Source: Lichenicoccus sp964242335 | Lineage (GTDB): Bacteria; Pseudomonadota; Alphaproteobacteria; Acetobacterales; Acetobacteraceae | NCBI GenBank assembly: GCA_964242335.1 | Contig: CAXTAY010000011.1 | Span: 1-64,000 of the forward strand | DNA length: 64,000 nucleotides | Direction: 5' to 3' | Shown here: in pieces, positions 1 through 8,118 of the stretch | Layout of the letters: every line of letters starts with the position of its first letter | Numbering within the stretch: position 1 is the stretch's first letter | Position numbers and translations under genes: made by a program | The notes under the pieces: generated by a model | Told to the model about the DNA's origin: nothing | Databases searched by the model: none | What the model saw: the letters and a program-made list of their open reading frames with translations, nothing else

Positions 1-1362
1 GGCCTGACCCTGTCCGGCACGGCGCCGCTCGCCGCCGACGGCGCGCTCGGGCTGCGCGCCGGCGGCACGGTCGACCTCGCGGTCGCCAACGCCGTGCTCG
101 GCGCGCAGGGGCGACAGGCGGCCGGCCAGGTCGCCCTCGACCTCGGCGTGTCCGGCACCCCGAGGGCGCCGCGCCTCGACGGCACGATCCAGCTGTCCGG
201 CGGCCAGGTGCAGGATTTCGCCCAGGGGCTGCGCCTGACCGACATCGCCATGCTGATCCGTGCCCAGGGTCAGGCGCTGCGCGTCGAGCGCTTCGTCGCC
301 CATGCCGGGGACGGCAGCATCAGCGCCAGCGGCAGCGTCGGCGCGCTGGCGCCGGGCCTGCCGGTCGACCTGCACATCACCGCCAGCCGCGCCCGCCCGC
401 TCTCCAGCGACCTGCTGACCGCGGTGCTGGATGCCGACCTCAGCGTCCGCGGCCAGGCTGCCTCGCGGCTCGACCTCGCGGGCTCCGTCACCATCGACAG
501 CGCCTCGATCAACATCCCGAACGGGCTGCCGCCCTCGGTCGCCAAGCTCGACGTGCGGCGCCCGGGCGACAAGGCGGAGCCGCCGGCAGCTCCGGGCGCC
601 GTCGTCGGCCTCGACCTGGGGCTGCGCGCACCGGGGCAGATCTTCGTGCGTGGACACGGGCTGGACGCCGAGCTCGGCGGCTCGCTGCATGTCGGCGGCA
701 CCACCGCCGCCCCGGTGATCGCCGGTGGTTTCGACATGCGCCGCGGCACCTTCAGCCTGGTCGGCGCCACCCTGACCTTCACCAAGGGACGGGTCGGTTT
801 CGACGGTGCCGGCGTGACCGACAAGATCGACCCCTCGCTCGACTTCACCGCCGAGAGCTTCGTCAATGCCGACGTCGCCCGGCTGCATGTCGGCGGCTAC
901 GCCGACGCGCCGAAGATCACCCTGTCCTCGACCCCGCCGCTGCCGCAGGACCAGGTGCTGGCGCTGATCCTGTTCCAGCAGAGCACGACCCAGCTCAGCC
1001 CGCTGCAGATCGCGAGCCTGGCGGCGGGCCTGGCCGAGCTCAGCGGCGTCGGCGGCGGCGGCCCGGGGGTGCTCGGCGCGGTGCGCGGCAGGCTCGGGCT
1101 CGACCGGCTCTCGATCGGCAGCGGCGGCGCCAACAGCACCGGCGCCAGCGTCGAGGCCGGCAAGTATGTGGCCCGCGGCGTCTATGTCGGGGCCAGGCAG
1201 TCCACTTCCGGCTCCGGCACCCAGGCGCAGGTGCAGGTCGACCTGACCAAGCGGCTGAAGCTCAACACCGTGGTCGGCACCGGCGGTACGGTGACCGGCA
1301 CCACGACGCCGGAGAACGACCCCGGCAGCAGCGTCGGGCTGAAGTACCAGTTCCAGTATTGA
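1..1362 (+). CDS. tamB: Translocation/assembly module TamB, C-terminal part (5' truncated)
   Basis: The frame is open from the first base of the window, so this is the last ~453 residues of a much longer protein; TamB proteins usually exceed 1200 residues. The visible part is a long beta-rich stretch of Gly/Asp/Leu repeats ending in a C-terminal block that finishes in aromatic residues (YQFQY), as in the DUF490 domain. In the family, TamB is an inner-membrane-anchored periplasmic protein that, with the BamA-like TamA, supports outer-membrane protein insertion and phospholipid transport. tamA would be expected just upstream, outside the window. Assignment rests on overall character and C-terminal pattern; the truncation is only the window edge. 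Confidence 0.85.
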   Translation, partial: GLTLSGTAPLAADGALGLRAGGTVDLAVANAVLGAQGRQAAGQVALDLGVSGTPRAPRLDGTIQLSGGQVQDFAQGLRLTDIAMLIRAQGQALRVERFVAHAGDGSISASGSVGALAPGLPVDLHITASRARPLSSDLLTAVLDADLSVRGQAASRLDLAGSVTIDSASINIPNGLPPSVAKLDVRRPGDKAEPPAAPGAVVGLDLGLRAPGQIFVRGHGLDAELGGSLHVGGTTAAPVIAGGFDMRRGTFSLVGATLTFTKGRVGFDGAGVTDKIDPSLDFTAESFVNADVARLHVGGYADAPKITLSSTPPLPQDQVLALILFQQSTTQLSPLQIASLAAGLAELSGVGGGGPGVLGAVRGRLGLDRLSIGSGGANSTGASVEAGKYVARGVYVGARQSTSGSGTQAQVQVDLTKRLKLNTVVGTGGTVTGTTTPENDPGSSVGLKYQFQY

Positions 1363-1453
1363 GCTCCGGTCGAGCCGCAGCGGTTTTCCTGGACCGGTCC
1401 GGGACCGCTTGATAGCCTCTTCAGATCCCCTGAATCCGGCTGCAAGGATCGCG

Positions 1454-1795
1454 ATGACCGCATTGCCGCAACGGCTGCTCGCCGTCGTCGCGCTCGCCCT
1501 GGGCGGTTGCTCCGCCGACTTCCACCCGCCGCGGATCGGCGACACCGCCTGCCTCGATACCCAGGTGGTCGACTTCCACATCGAGATGTGGCGGGCGGTC
1601 GAGATCTGCGGCACGCCGCTGCCGAACCTCACCGGCGACTACTACCTGCAGCAGTATGCGGCGGCCTGGGACATCTCCTACCGGATCAACCCGGTGCTCG
1701 ACGCGCAGATCAAGCGACAGCACTGGAAGGAGCTGATCCAGACCGGCAGCCTGATCCCGGGCGGCTACGGCCTCACCTCGGCCGAGCTGCGCTGA
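1454..1795 (+). CDS. Small putative lipoprotein, function unknown
   Basis: This 113-residue protein starts with a short Leu/Ala-rich signal ending in a lipobox (LGGC, about residues 16-19), so it is probably lipidated and anchored in the envelope. The mature part is hydrophilic, with a YYLQQYAAAWD stretch and two cysteines that could form a disulfide. The ATG at 1454 puts the signal peptide at the N-terminus and has an AAGGAT stretch just upstream; an earlier in-frame start at 1409 would add 15 residues with no signal character. It follows tamB by about 90 bp on the same strand and could be co-transcribed. I do not recognise a family. Confidence 0.6.
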   Translation: MTALPQRLLAVVALALGGCSADFHPPRIGDTACLDTQVVDFHIEMWRAVEICGTPLPNLTGDYYLQQYAAAWDISYRINPVLDAQIKRQHWKELIQTGSLIPGGYGLTSAELR

Positions 1796-1825
1796 GCGCC
1801 TGACGCGCCAGGGCTTGCGGGATGG

Positions 1826-2302
1826 CTAGTCGAGCGGCACCGCGGTGACGCTGTTGTACGGGCTGCCGCCGGTGGTCATGCTCTTGGTCGACCACACGAG
1901 ATAGACCAGCACCCGCTTCTGCGCGTCGTACAGACGCGTCACCCGCAGCACCTTGAAGAAGAAGCTGGTGCTCTCGTCGAACACCGTCTCGCTGGCCGGC
2001 AGCTCGCCGTGCGGCACCAGCTTGCCGGTGGCGCGGCAGGCGATCGAGAACCGGCTCGGGTCGGTGGCGAGGCCGAGCGATCCCTTCACCCCGCCGGTCT
2101 CGGCATGCGACATGTAGCAGCTGATGCCGTCGACACGCGGATCGTCGTAGCGGTCGACCACGATCTTGTCGTTGCGCCCGAGCAGGCGGAACGTGGTGCT
2201 CACCTCGCCGACCCGGGTGCTGTCGGCAGCGGTGGCGACCGCGGCGGTGCCGAGCAGCAGCGCGCCGGCGACGAGCGAGAGCCGTGATGCCGCATACATC
2301 AT
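1826..2302 (-). CDS. creA: CreA family protein
   Basis: The product is about 158 residues: an N-terminal signal peptide (hydrophobic stretch ending AATA-type), then the conserved CreA-type core with RNDKIVVDRYDDP, GISCYMSHAETGGVKG and CRATG. CreA proteins are small exported proteins of unknown biochemical role; the E. coli gene lies beside creBCD, but no two-component genes are near here. I chose the ATG at 2302 because it begins directly before the signal peptide; a start at 2323 would add seven polar residues. The gene is convergent with the lipoprotein gene, 30 bp away. Confidence 0.85.
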   Translation of the reverse strand: MMYAASRLSLVAGALLLGTAAVATAADSTRVGEVSTTFRLLGRNDKIVVDRYDDPRVDGISCYMSHAETGGVKGSLGLATDPSRFSIACRATGKLVPHGELPASETVFDESTSFFFKVLRVTRLYDAQKRVLVYLVWSTKSMTTGGSPYNSVTAVPLD

Positions 2303-2417
2303 CCGAGAGCCTCCTGGCCGCACTCATCCTGGCCGGAACGCGGCAGACGAGGGCATAGCCCGTGCGGCAAGCGAGGCAAAGCCGGGGCCCGCGGCGGAAT
2401 CGCGTCGCGCTGCCCGT

Positions 2418-3599
2418 TCATCCTGCCGCCGCGACGGCGTCGGCGCCGGGCGCGGGCAGGCGGATGCCGCGCGCCAGCGGCAGCGCCAGCAGGCACAGCG
2501 CGGCCATCCCCCAGAATGCTTCGGCGCCGAGATGCGCGTAGAGCGGACCCGAGGCCAGCGTGATCGCCGCCGACGCCGCTCCCAGCGCCACCGTCGCGTA
2601 GAAGGCCTGCGCCGTCGCCGCGAGGTTCGCCGGCACGATGCGGCCGATCACGTCGATGCAGGCCAGGTGCAGCAGCGCGAAGCTCAGTCCGTGCAGCGGT
2701 TCCACCACCGCCATCACCGGGAACAGCGCGGTCTGCGCCGCGGTGCCCCAGCGCACGATTCCGGCGATCGCCGCCAGCATCATCGCCCGCGCGGGCCCGA
2801 GCCGCTCCAGCAGCGAACGCCCGAACAGCAGGAACACGGCGAGCTCGGAGGCGACCGACAGCGCCCACAGCACGCTGCACTGGCCGTCGGAGAGCCCCGC
2901 GGTGCGCCAGCGTATCACCTCAAAACCGTCGTGCAGCGCGTGGCTGCCGCCGATCAGCGCGGCGACGATCATCAGCGGCGTGAAGCCGGGCAGTGCGAGC
3001 AGGTCGCGGACCGAGCCGTGCCGCGGGGTGTTCGCGTCCTCGAGGCCGGCCATGCGGTTGGGCAGCAGCCAGCCAAGGCAGGCGGCCGCGGCCAGCAGCC
3101 CGGCATTCAGCCAGACGATGATGCCGAGCCCCTGCCAGCCGACGCAGCGTCCCGACAGCAGGGTGCCGGCGATGAAGGCCGCCGATCCGGCGGCGCGCAC
3201 CCAGCCATACTCGAAGCCCGGCTTGGCGCGTGACGAGCCCAGCGTCAGCGCGTCGGCGAGCGGGGTGAGCGGCGCCAGCACCGCCGCGTGCGCGACGCTG
3301 ACCAGCAGCAGCGGCAGCAGGCCGCGCGCCGGCGCGTAGCCGGTGGCCACCACCGCGGCCGCGGCGGTGAAGCCGCTGAGCACGATCGGCGCCCGGCCGG
3401 TGCGGTCGGCCAGCCTGCCGCCGAGCGGGCCCGACAGCAGCCGGATCGCGGTGCCGGCGGCGAGCACGATGCCGATCGCCTCCGGATGCAGCCCGTGCTG
3501 CAGCAGCAGCGCCGGCAGGAACGGCGAGGCGACCCCGAAGGCCGCGAACAGCACCGCGTACAGCACGAGGAAGCGGGGCAGGGGGGACCTGTCTGGCAC
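2418..3599 (-). CDS. MFS transporter (HcaT/MFS_1-like family)
   Basis: A 393-residue integral membrane protein with about twelve hydrophobic segments. The MFS signature loop between helices 2 and 3 is visible as GGRLADRTGRAP near residue 60. The N-terminus resembles the MFS_1-like group (YAVLFAAFGVASPFLPALL), which includes HcaT-type permeases for phenylpropionoids or sugars. The substrate cannot be told from sequence. It stands alone, divergent from another MFS gene whose start lies about 90 bp away. The last residues are alanine-rich and have no clear role. Confidence 0.8.
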   Translation of the reverse strand: MPDRSPLPRFLVLYAVLFAAFGVASPFLPALLLQHGLHPEAIGIVLAAGTAIRLLSGPLGGRLADRTGRAPIVLSGFTAAAAVVATGYAPARGLLPLLLVSVAHAAVLAPLTPLADALTLGSSRAKPGFEYGWVRAAGSAAFIAGTLLSGRCVGWQGLGIIVWLNAGLLAAAACLGWLLPNRMAGLEDANTPRHGSVRDLLALPGFTPLMIVAALIGGSHALHDGFEVIRWRTAGLSDGQCSVLWALSVASELAVFLLFGRSLLERLGPARAMMLAAIAGIVRWGTAAQTALFPVMAVVEPLHGLSFALLHLACIDVIGRIVPANLAATAQAFYATVALGAASAAITLASGPLYAHLGAEAFWGMAALCLLALPLARGIRLPAPGADAVAAAG

Positions 3600-3688
3600 G
3601 CGGAACGAACGGCGCGCGGCCGCCTCCGTTGCCGCGGATTTGCGTCCGTCCCGAGGAAACTGTCCCGGGCGTTGCGCCTTGCCGCGGC

Positions 3689-4888
3689 ATGGCTAGCCCA
3701 CATCGCGCGTCGGTCGTCTTCATCCTGGTGACACTCGGACTGGATGCCCTTGGAGTGGGTATCATCGCGCCGATCGTGCCGGGCCTGGTGCAGCACCTCA
3801 CCCACCTGTCGCCGGGGCAGGCGGCACCCTGGGTCGGCGCGATGATCGCGGCCTATGCCGGCGTGCAGTTCCTCGCCGCGCCGCTGCTGGGCGAGCTGAG
3901 CGACCGTTTCGGCCGGCGCCCGGTGATCCTGCTCTCGGTGTTCGGCCTGGGCTGCGACTATATCCTGCTGGCGCTGGCGCCGAACCTCTGGCTGCTGTTC
4001 ATCGGCCGGCTGGTCGCGGGTGCCACTTCCGCCAACGTCGCCGCCGCCACCGCCTATATCGCCGACGTCGCTCCGCCGGAGGATCGCTCGCGCCTGTTCG
4101 GCCTGATCGGGGCGACCTTCGGCGCCGGCTTCGTGGTCGGCCCGGCCCTCGGCGGCTTCCTGGGCAGCTTCTGGCTGCGGCTGCCGTTCCTGGTCGCGGC
4201 TGCTCTCGCCCTCGCCAACGTGCTGTTCGGACTGCTGGTGCTGCCGGAGAGCCTGGCCGCCGAGAACCGGCGTCCGCTGACCTGGCGTCGGGCGAACCCG
4301 TTCAGCCTGCTCTCCGGCATCGCCCGCGACCGCGCCCTGAGCCGGCTCGCGGTCGCCTGGTCCTGCAGCTGGATCGGCTTCGGCGCGGTGCAGAGCAGCC
4401 TGGTGCTCTACACCGGCTACCGCTTCGGCTGGGGACCGCAGCTGAACGGGATGATGCTGGCCGGCGTCGGCGTCTCGCAGGCGGTCGTCGAGGGGGTGCT
4501 GCTGCGACACGTCACCGACCGCGTCGGCGAGCGTCGCACCGCCATCATCGGCTACGTCGCGGGCGCGTTCGGCTACGCCACGCTGGCGATCGCCGCCGTC
4601 GGCTGGGCGATGGTGCCGGCGGTCATGCTGATCGCGCTCGGCGGCCTGGCCACGCCCTCGGTGCGCTCGATGGTGTCGAGCCGCGGCGAAGCCGACAACC
4701 AGGGCGAGATGCAGGGCCTGCTATCCGCTGTCGAGGGCCTGACCGCGGTGGTGGCACCGCTGCTCACGGCGGCCCTGTTCTACCTGTTCACGCAGCACTT
4801 CCTGCCGGTGACGTTCCCGGGCGCCCCGTTCGCGTTCGCGGCCGGGTCGGCGCTGATCGCGCTGGTCCTGATGCAGAAGCTCGCCTGA
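3689..4888 (+). CDS. MFS transporter, TetA/TCR-like drug-proton antiporter
   Basis: A 399-residue, twelve-helix MFS protein. The N-terminus contains LDALGVGIIAPIVPGL, the motif-C-like pattern of TetA-type (TCR family) exporters, and the helix 2-3 loop reads GELSDRFGRRPVIL. This family includes tetracycline and multidrug exporters, but most genomic members have unknown substrates, so drug resistance is not implied. The ATG at 3689 (MASPHRAS) is preferred to one 60 bp upstream because it starts right before the first helix. It is convergent with the metallopeptidase gene downstream. Confidence 0.82.
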   Translation: MASPHRASVVFILVTLGLDALGVGIIAPIVPGLVQHLTHLSPGQAAPWVGAMIAAYAGVQFLAAPLLGELSDRFGRRPVILLSVFGLGCDYILLALAPNLWLLFIGRLVAGATSANVAAATAYIADVAPPEDRSRLFGLIGATFGAGFVVGPALGGFLGSFWLRLPFLVAAALALANVLFGLLVLPESLAAENRRPLTWRRANPFSLLSGIARDRALSRLAVAWSCSWIGFGAVQSSLVLYTGYRFGWGPQLNGMMLAGVGVSQAVVEGVLLRHVTDRVGERRTAIIGYVAGAFGYATLAIAAVGWAMVPAVMLIALGGLATPSVRSMVSSRGEADNQGEMQGLLSAVEGLTAVVAPLLTAALFYLFTQHFLPVTFPGAPFAFAAGSALIALVLMQKLA

Positions 4889-4907
4889 TCCGGTGCGATC
4901 CGGGACA

Positions 4908-6878
4908 TCAGTGCGCGACGAGGCTGTTGTTGCCGCGGTCGATGTCCGGCAGCACGTGGTCGGGGTCGATGGTGGCGCGACTGATCCTGGCCGGACCGGC
5001 GGCGCTGATGCGAGCCTCGGTGCCCTGCATCCAGGTCTCCACCGGCACCCGGATCCGGCGCGTGCTGCCGTCGGCGTAGTCGACGCGCAGCGTCGAGGGC
5101 ATCACCAGGCCGCCGGTGCAGGTCAGGACCACGCTGCCGTCGTTCGCCCCGACCGACTTGACGCCGAGGTCCATCGGCCGGTTCTGCGCGAACCAGCCGC
5201 GCCAGAACCAGGACAGGTCCTCGCCGCCCTCGCTGTTTATCAGCCGGAAGAAGTCCGACGGCGAGGGGTGCTTGTACGCCCACAGCGCGATGTAGCGCCG
5301 GAACGCGGCATCGAAGCGCGCCGGCCCGAGGATCTGCTCGCGCAGCAGCCGCAGGCCGAGTGCCGCCTTGAAGTAGCTGACGGTGTGGACCATCGGGAAC
5401 CCCATCACGTCGGCCTCCTCGGTGATCACCGGTGCGGCAGGATTGCGCAGCAGCGGCACGATCTCGTCCACCGGATTGCCGCCGCCCGGCGCGTACTCGG
5501 AGTCGCGCTTCGGCGCGAACTCGCCGTGGTTGAAGTCGTCCGACGCGTAGGTATCGATGAAGGTGTTGAAGCCCTCGTCCATGAACGACGCGCGCCGCTC
5601 GTTCGAGCCGACCAGCATCGGGAACCAGCTATGGCCGATCTCGTGCGTGGTGATCCAGAACAGCCTGGCTCCGGCATCCTGGATGCCGTCGAAGACGATG
5701 CCCGGATACTCCATGTTGGCGCCGTGGCCGGCGGAATTGATCGCGTCCGGCCAGGGGTAGGGAAACCACTTGGCGGAGAAATACTCGATCGCGTTCTTGA
5801 CGTACTCGGTCGAGCGCGCCCAGCGGCCGTCCTGCATCGCCTCGACCGGATAGACCGACATCGCCAGCCGCGGCGAGCCATCGACCGGCGGCAGCCGGAT
5901 CCGCGCCGCGTCCCAGACCAGGGCGGCGGAGGCGACGAACGCCACGTCGCGGGTGTCGCGCATGCGGAAGTGCCAGCTGCGGGTGCCGGCGGCGGTGCCG
6001 TGGTCCGCGGTCACCTCCTGCGGTGTGCGGATCGGCAGCGTGGCGTCGCTGCCGGCCGCGCGCGCCAGCCTGTCGCGCTGCGCCGGGCTCAGCACCTCGC
6101 CCGGATTGCGCAGCACGCCGGAGCCGGCAACGATGAAGTTGGCAGGCACCGTCACGGTGTAGTCGATGTCGCCGTACTCGAGGTAGAACTCCGAGCCGAG
6201 GTACGGCTCGGTGTCCCAGCCGCGCAGGTCGTCGTACACCGCCATGCGCGGGAACCATTGCGCGATCTCGTAGATGTCGCCGTTGCGCGTCGGCGTCACC
6301 GCGGTGCGGCCGCCCCACGGGCCGGGGACGACGTAGTGCCAGCGTATGTGCAGCTTCAGGCTCGCCTTCGGCGCCAGCGGCTGCGCCAGCGTGATCCGCA
6401 TGCGCGTGTCGGAGACCTCGAACGCCGCCGGCACGACGCGGCCGCCTTGCCCGACGCCGACCTGCTCAATCGTGACCTGCTCGATCACGTCGCCTTCGGT
6501 GTGCTGCCGACCGAAATAGGGCGACAGGAACGAGGCGCGCGACCCGGCTCGGTAGATGTTCTGGTCGAGCTGCACCCAGAGCTGGTCGAGCGCGTCGGGA
6601 CTATGGTTGCCGTAGGTGATCACCTCGTCGCCCGACAGCGTCCGGGTCCTGGTGTCGATGCTCGCGACGATCCGGTAGTCGGCGCGGTTCTGCCAGTAGG
6701 CGGGACCGGGTGCGCCGCTGGCGGAACGATATGCGTTGGCGGGATATTGCTGCACGAACGGCGCGAAGATGCTGGCCGCGTCCGGCGTCTCCGCCGCGCG
6801 CGCCTCCGGCCGGGGGGTCGCGAGCAGGAGCAGGGCGATCGGGACGGCGCGGATCATCATGCACCGGATGGTCCACAT
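4908..6878 (-). CDS. Secreted M1 family metallopeptidase
   Basis: About 656 residues with a leading hydrophobic signal ending near ARA. The gluzincin zinc site is complete: HEIGH with His412, Glu413 and His416 (numbered from the chosen start), followed exactly 18 residues later by a glutamate in MDEGFN (Glu435). A GANMEY stretch 25 residues before HEIGH is a variant of the GxMEN exopeptidase motif of M1 enzymes. It therefore probably removes N-terminal residues from peptides in the periplasm or outside the cell. There is no good ribosome-binding site at any candidate start (6980, 6878, 6860, 6857); 6878 retains the signal peptide. It is divergent from mbfA, about 130 bp away. Confidence 0.85.
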   Translation of the reverse strand: MWTIRCMMIRAVPIALLLLATPRPEARAAETPDAASIFAPFVQQYPANAYRSASGAPGPAYWQNRADYRIVASIDTRTRTLSGDEVITYGNHSPDALDQLWVQLDQNIYRAGSRASFLSPYFGRQHTEGDVIEQVTIEQVGVGQGGRVVPAAFEVSDTRMRITLAQPLAPKASLKLHIRWHYVVPGPWGGRTAVTPTRNGDIYEIAQWFPRMAVYDDLRGWDTEPYLGSEFYLEYGDIDYTVTVPANFIVAGSGVLRNPGEVLSPAQRDRLARAAGSDATLPIRTPQEVTADHGTAAGTRSWHFRMRDTRDVAFVASAALVWDAARIRLPPVDGSPRLAMSVYPVEAMQDGRWARSTEYVKNAIEYFSAKWFPYPWPDAINSAGHGANMEYPGIVFDGIQDAGARLFWITTHEIGHSWFPMLVGSNERRASFMDEGFNTFIDTYASDDFNHGEFAPKRDSEYAPGGGNPVDEIVPLLRNPAAPVITEEADVMGFPMVHTVSYFKAALGLRLLREQILGPARFDAAFRRYIALWAYKHPSPSDFFRLINSEGGEDLSWFWRGWFAQNRPMDLGVKSVGANDGSVVLTCTGGLVMPSTLRVDYADGSTRRIRVPVETWMQGTEARISAAGPARISRATIDPDHVLPDIDRGNNSLVAH

Positions 6879-7008
6879 GTTTGACGCGCGCGGCAAGGCC
6901 GCATCCCGAGCGACATGCGCTGTCCACTCAATAAAGATGCAGTTGATAATCACTGCGATCTTCCAGATTAGGTTTGGCATCCGGGTACTGCACAGTTAAT
7001 GAGGTTGC

Positions 7009-7965
7009 ATGCGGAACTTCAGAGACTTGAGCGAGCGAGATATTCTCGCCCTGGCGATCTCCAACGAGGAGGAGGACGGGCGCACCTACTCGGATTTCGC
7101 GGCGAACCTGCATGACAGCTATCCCGACAGCGCCAAGATGTTCGTCGACATGGCGGCCGAGGAGGGTGGCCACCGTCGTGCCCTGATCGACCTGTTCGTG
7201 CAGCGCTTCGGCGACCACATCCCGCAGGTGCGACGAAGCGACATACGCGGGGCGCCGCTGCCGCCACCGGTCTGGCGCGTGGTGCCGAGGGGGATCGACG
7301 CGGTGCGCCGACAGGCGCGCCAGATGGAAGCGGATGCGAGCCGCTTCTACCTGCAGGCCGCCGCCCGCGCCAACGACCCCGCGATCCGTCGCCTGCTCGG
7401 CGACCTGGCGGAGGCCGAGGCCGGGCACCTGCAGACCGCGGGACTGATCGAGGACAGGCGCCTGCCCGGCGACGTGCGCGCGCGCGAGGATCTCGCCGGG
7501 CGCAAGCGCTTCGTGCTGCAGGTGATACAGCCCGGGCTGGTCGGGCTGATGGACGGCTCGGTCTCGACCCTGGCGCCGGTGTTCGCCGCCGCCTTCGCCA
7601 CCCACCAGCCGCACAACGCCTTCCTGGTCGGGCTCGCCGCCAGCGTCGGCGCGGGCATCAGCATGGGCTTCGCCGAGGCGCTGGCCGACGACGGCAAGCT
7701 CTCCGGACGCGGCGCGCCGCTGCTGCGCGGCCTGGTCTGCGGCCTGATGACCGTCGCCGGCGGCATCGGCCACACGCTGCCCTACCTGATCCCGAGCTTC
7801 TGGACCGCGACCGCCGCCGCCGGCGTGGTGGTGGTGATCGAACTCGCGATCATCGCCTGGATACAGTTCCGTTTCATGGAGACGCCGATGCTGTCGGCGG
7901 CGGCGAAGGTCGGTCTCGGCGGCGTGCTGGTGCTGGCGGCCGGCGTGCTGATCGGCAACGTCTAG
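7009..7965 (+). CDS. mbfA: MbfA-type ferritin-like/VIT1 iron exporter
   Basis: A 318-residue fusion: residues 1-165 form a ferritin-like diiron domain (acidic ligand clusters NEEEDGRTY near 19-27 and AAEEGGHR near 49-56, with a second EAEAGH around 140), and residues ~175-318 form a membrane domain with several helices typical of VIT1/CCC1 proteins. In Bradyrhizobium and Agrobacterium this architecture is MbfA, an inner-membrane ferrous iron exporter that protects against iron and peroxide stress and is controlled by Irr. GAGG at 7001-7004 precedes the ATG by four bases. I saw no clean Irr (ICE) box in the ~130 bp upstream. A TonB-dependent receptor follows on the same strand. Confidence 0.9.
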   Translation: MRNFRDLSERDILALAISNEEEDGRTYSDFAANLHDSYPDSAKMFVDMAAEEGGHRRALIDLFVQRFGDHIPQVRRSDIRGAPLPPPVWRVVPRGIDAVRRQARQMEADASRFYLQAAARANDPAIRRLLGDLAEAEAGHLQTAGLIEDRRLPGDVRAREDLAGRKRFVLQVIQPGLVGLMDGSVSTLAPVFAAAFATHQPHNAFLVGLAASVGAGISMGFAEALADDGKLSGRGAPLLRGLVCGLMTVAGGIGHTLPYLIPSFWTATAAAGVVVVIELAIIAWIQFRFMETPMLSAAAKVGLGGVLVLAAGVLIGNV

Positions 7966-8118
7966 CGCCTTCATATTACAGCGCAACATAACCTGGTGCA
8001 AAACGGACACACTCCCTGAACAAGAGATCGCGGCGCCGGGGATCTACCCGTCGAGGCATATTGCTTGCTCGGAACTCCCTCGGCAGGTTCAACCGGACGA
8101 TGATGGGGAGCGCGCAGT

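Noticed and set aside
4893..6884. A 663-codon open frame antisense to the metallopeptidase
   Set aside because: Low-complexity Arg/His/Val-rich sequence; the sense gene has a full HEXXH-18-E zinc site.
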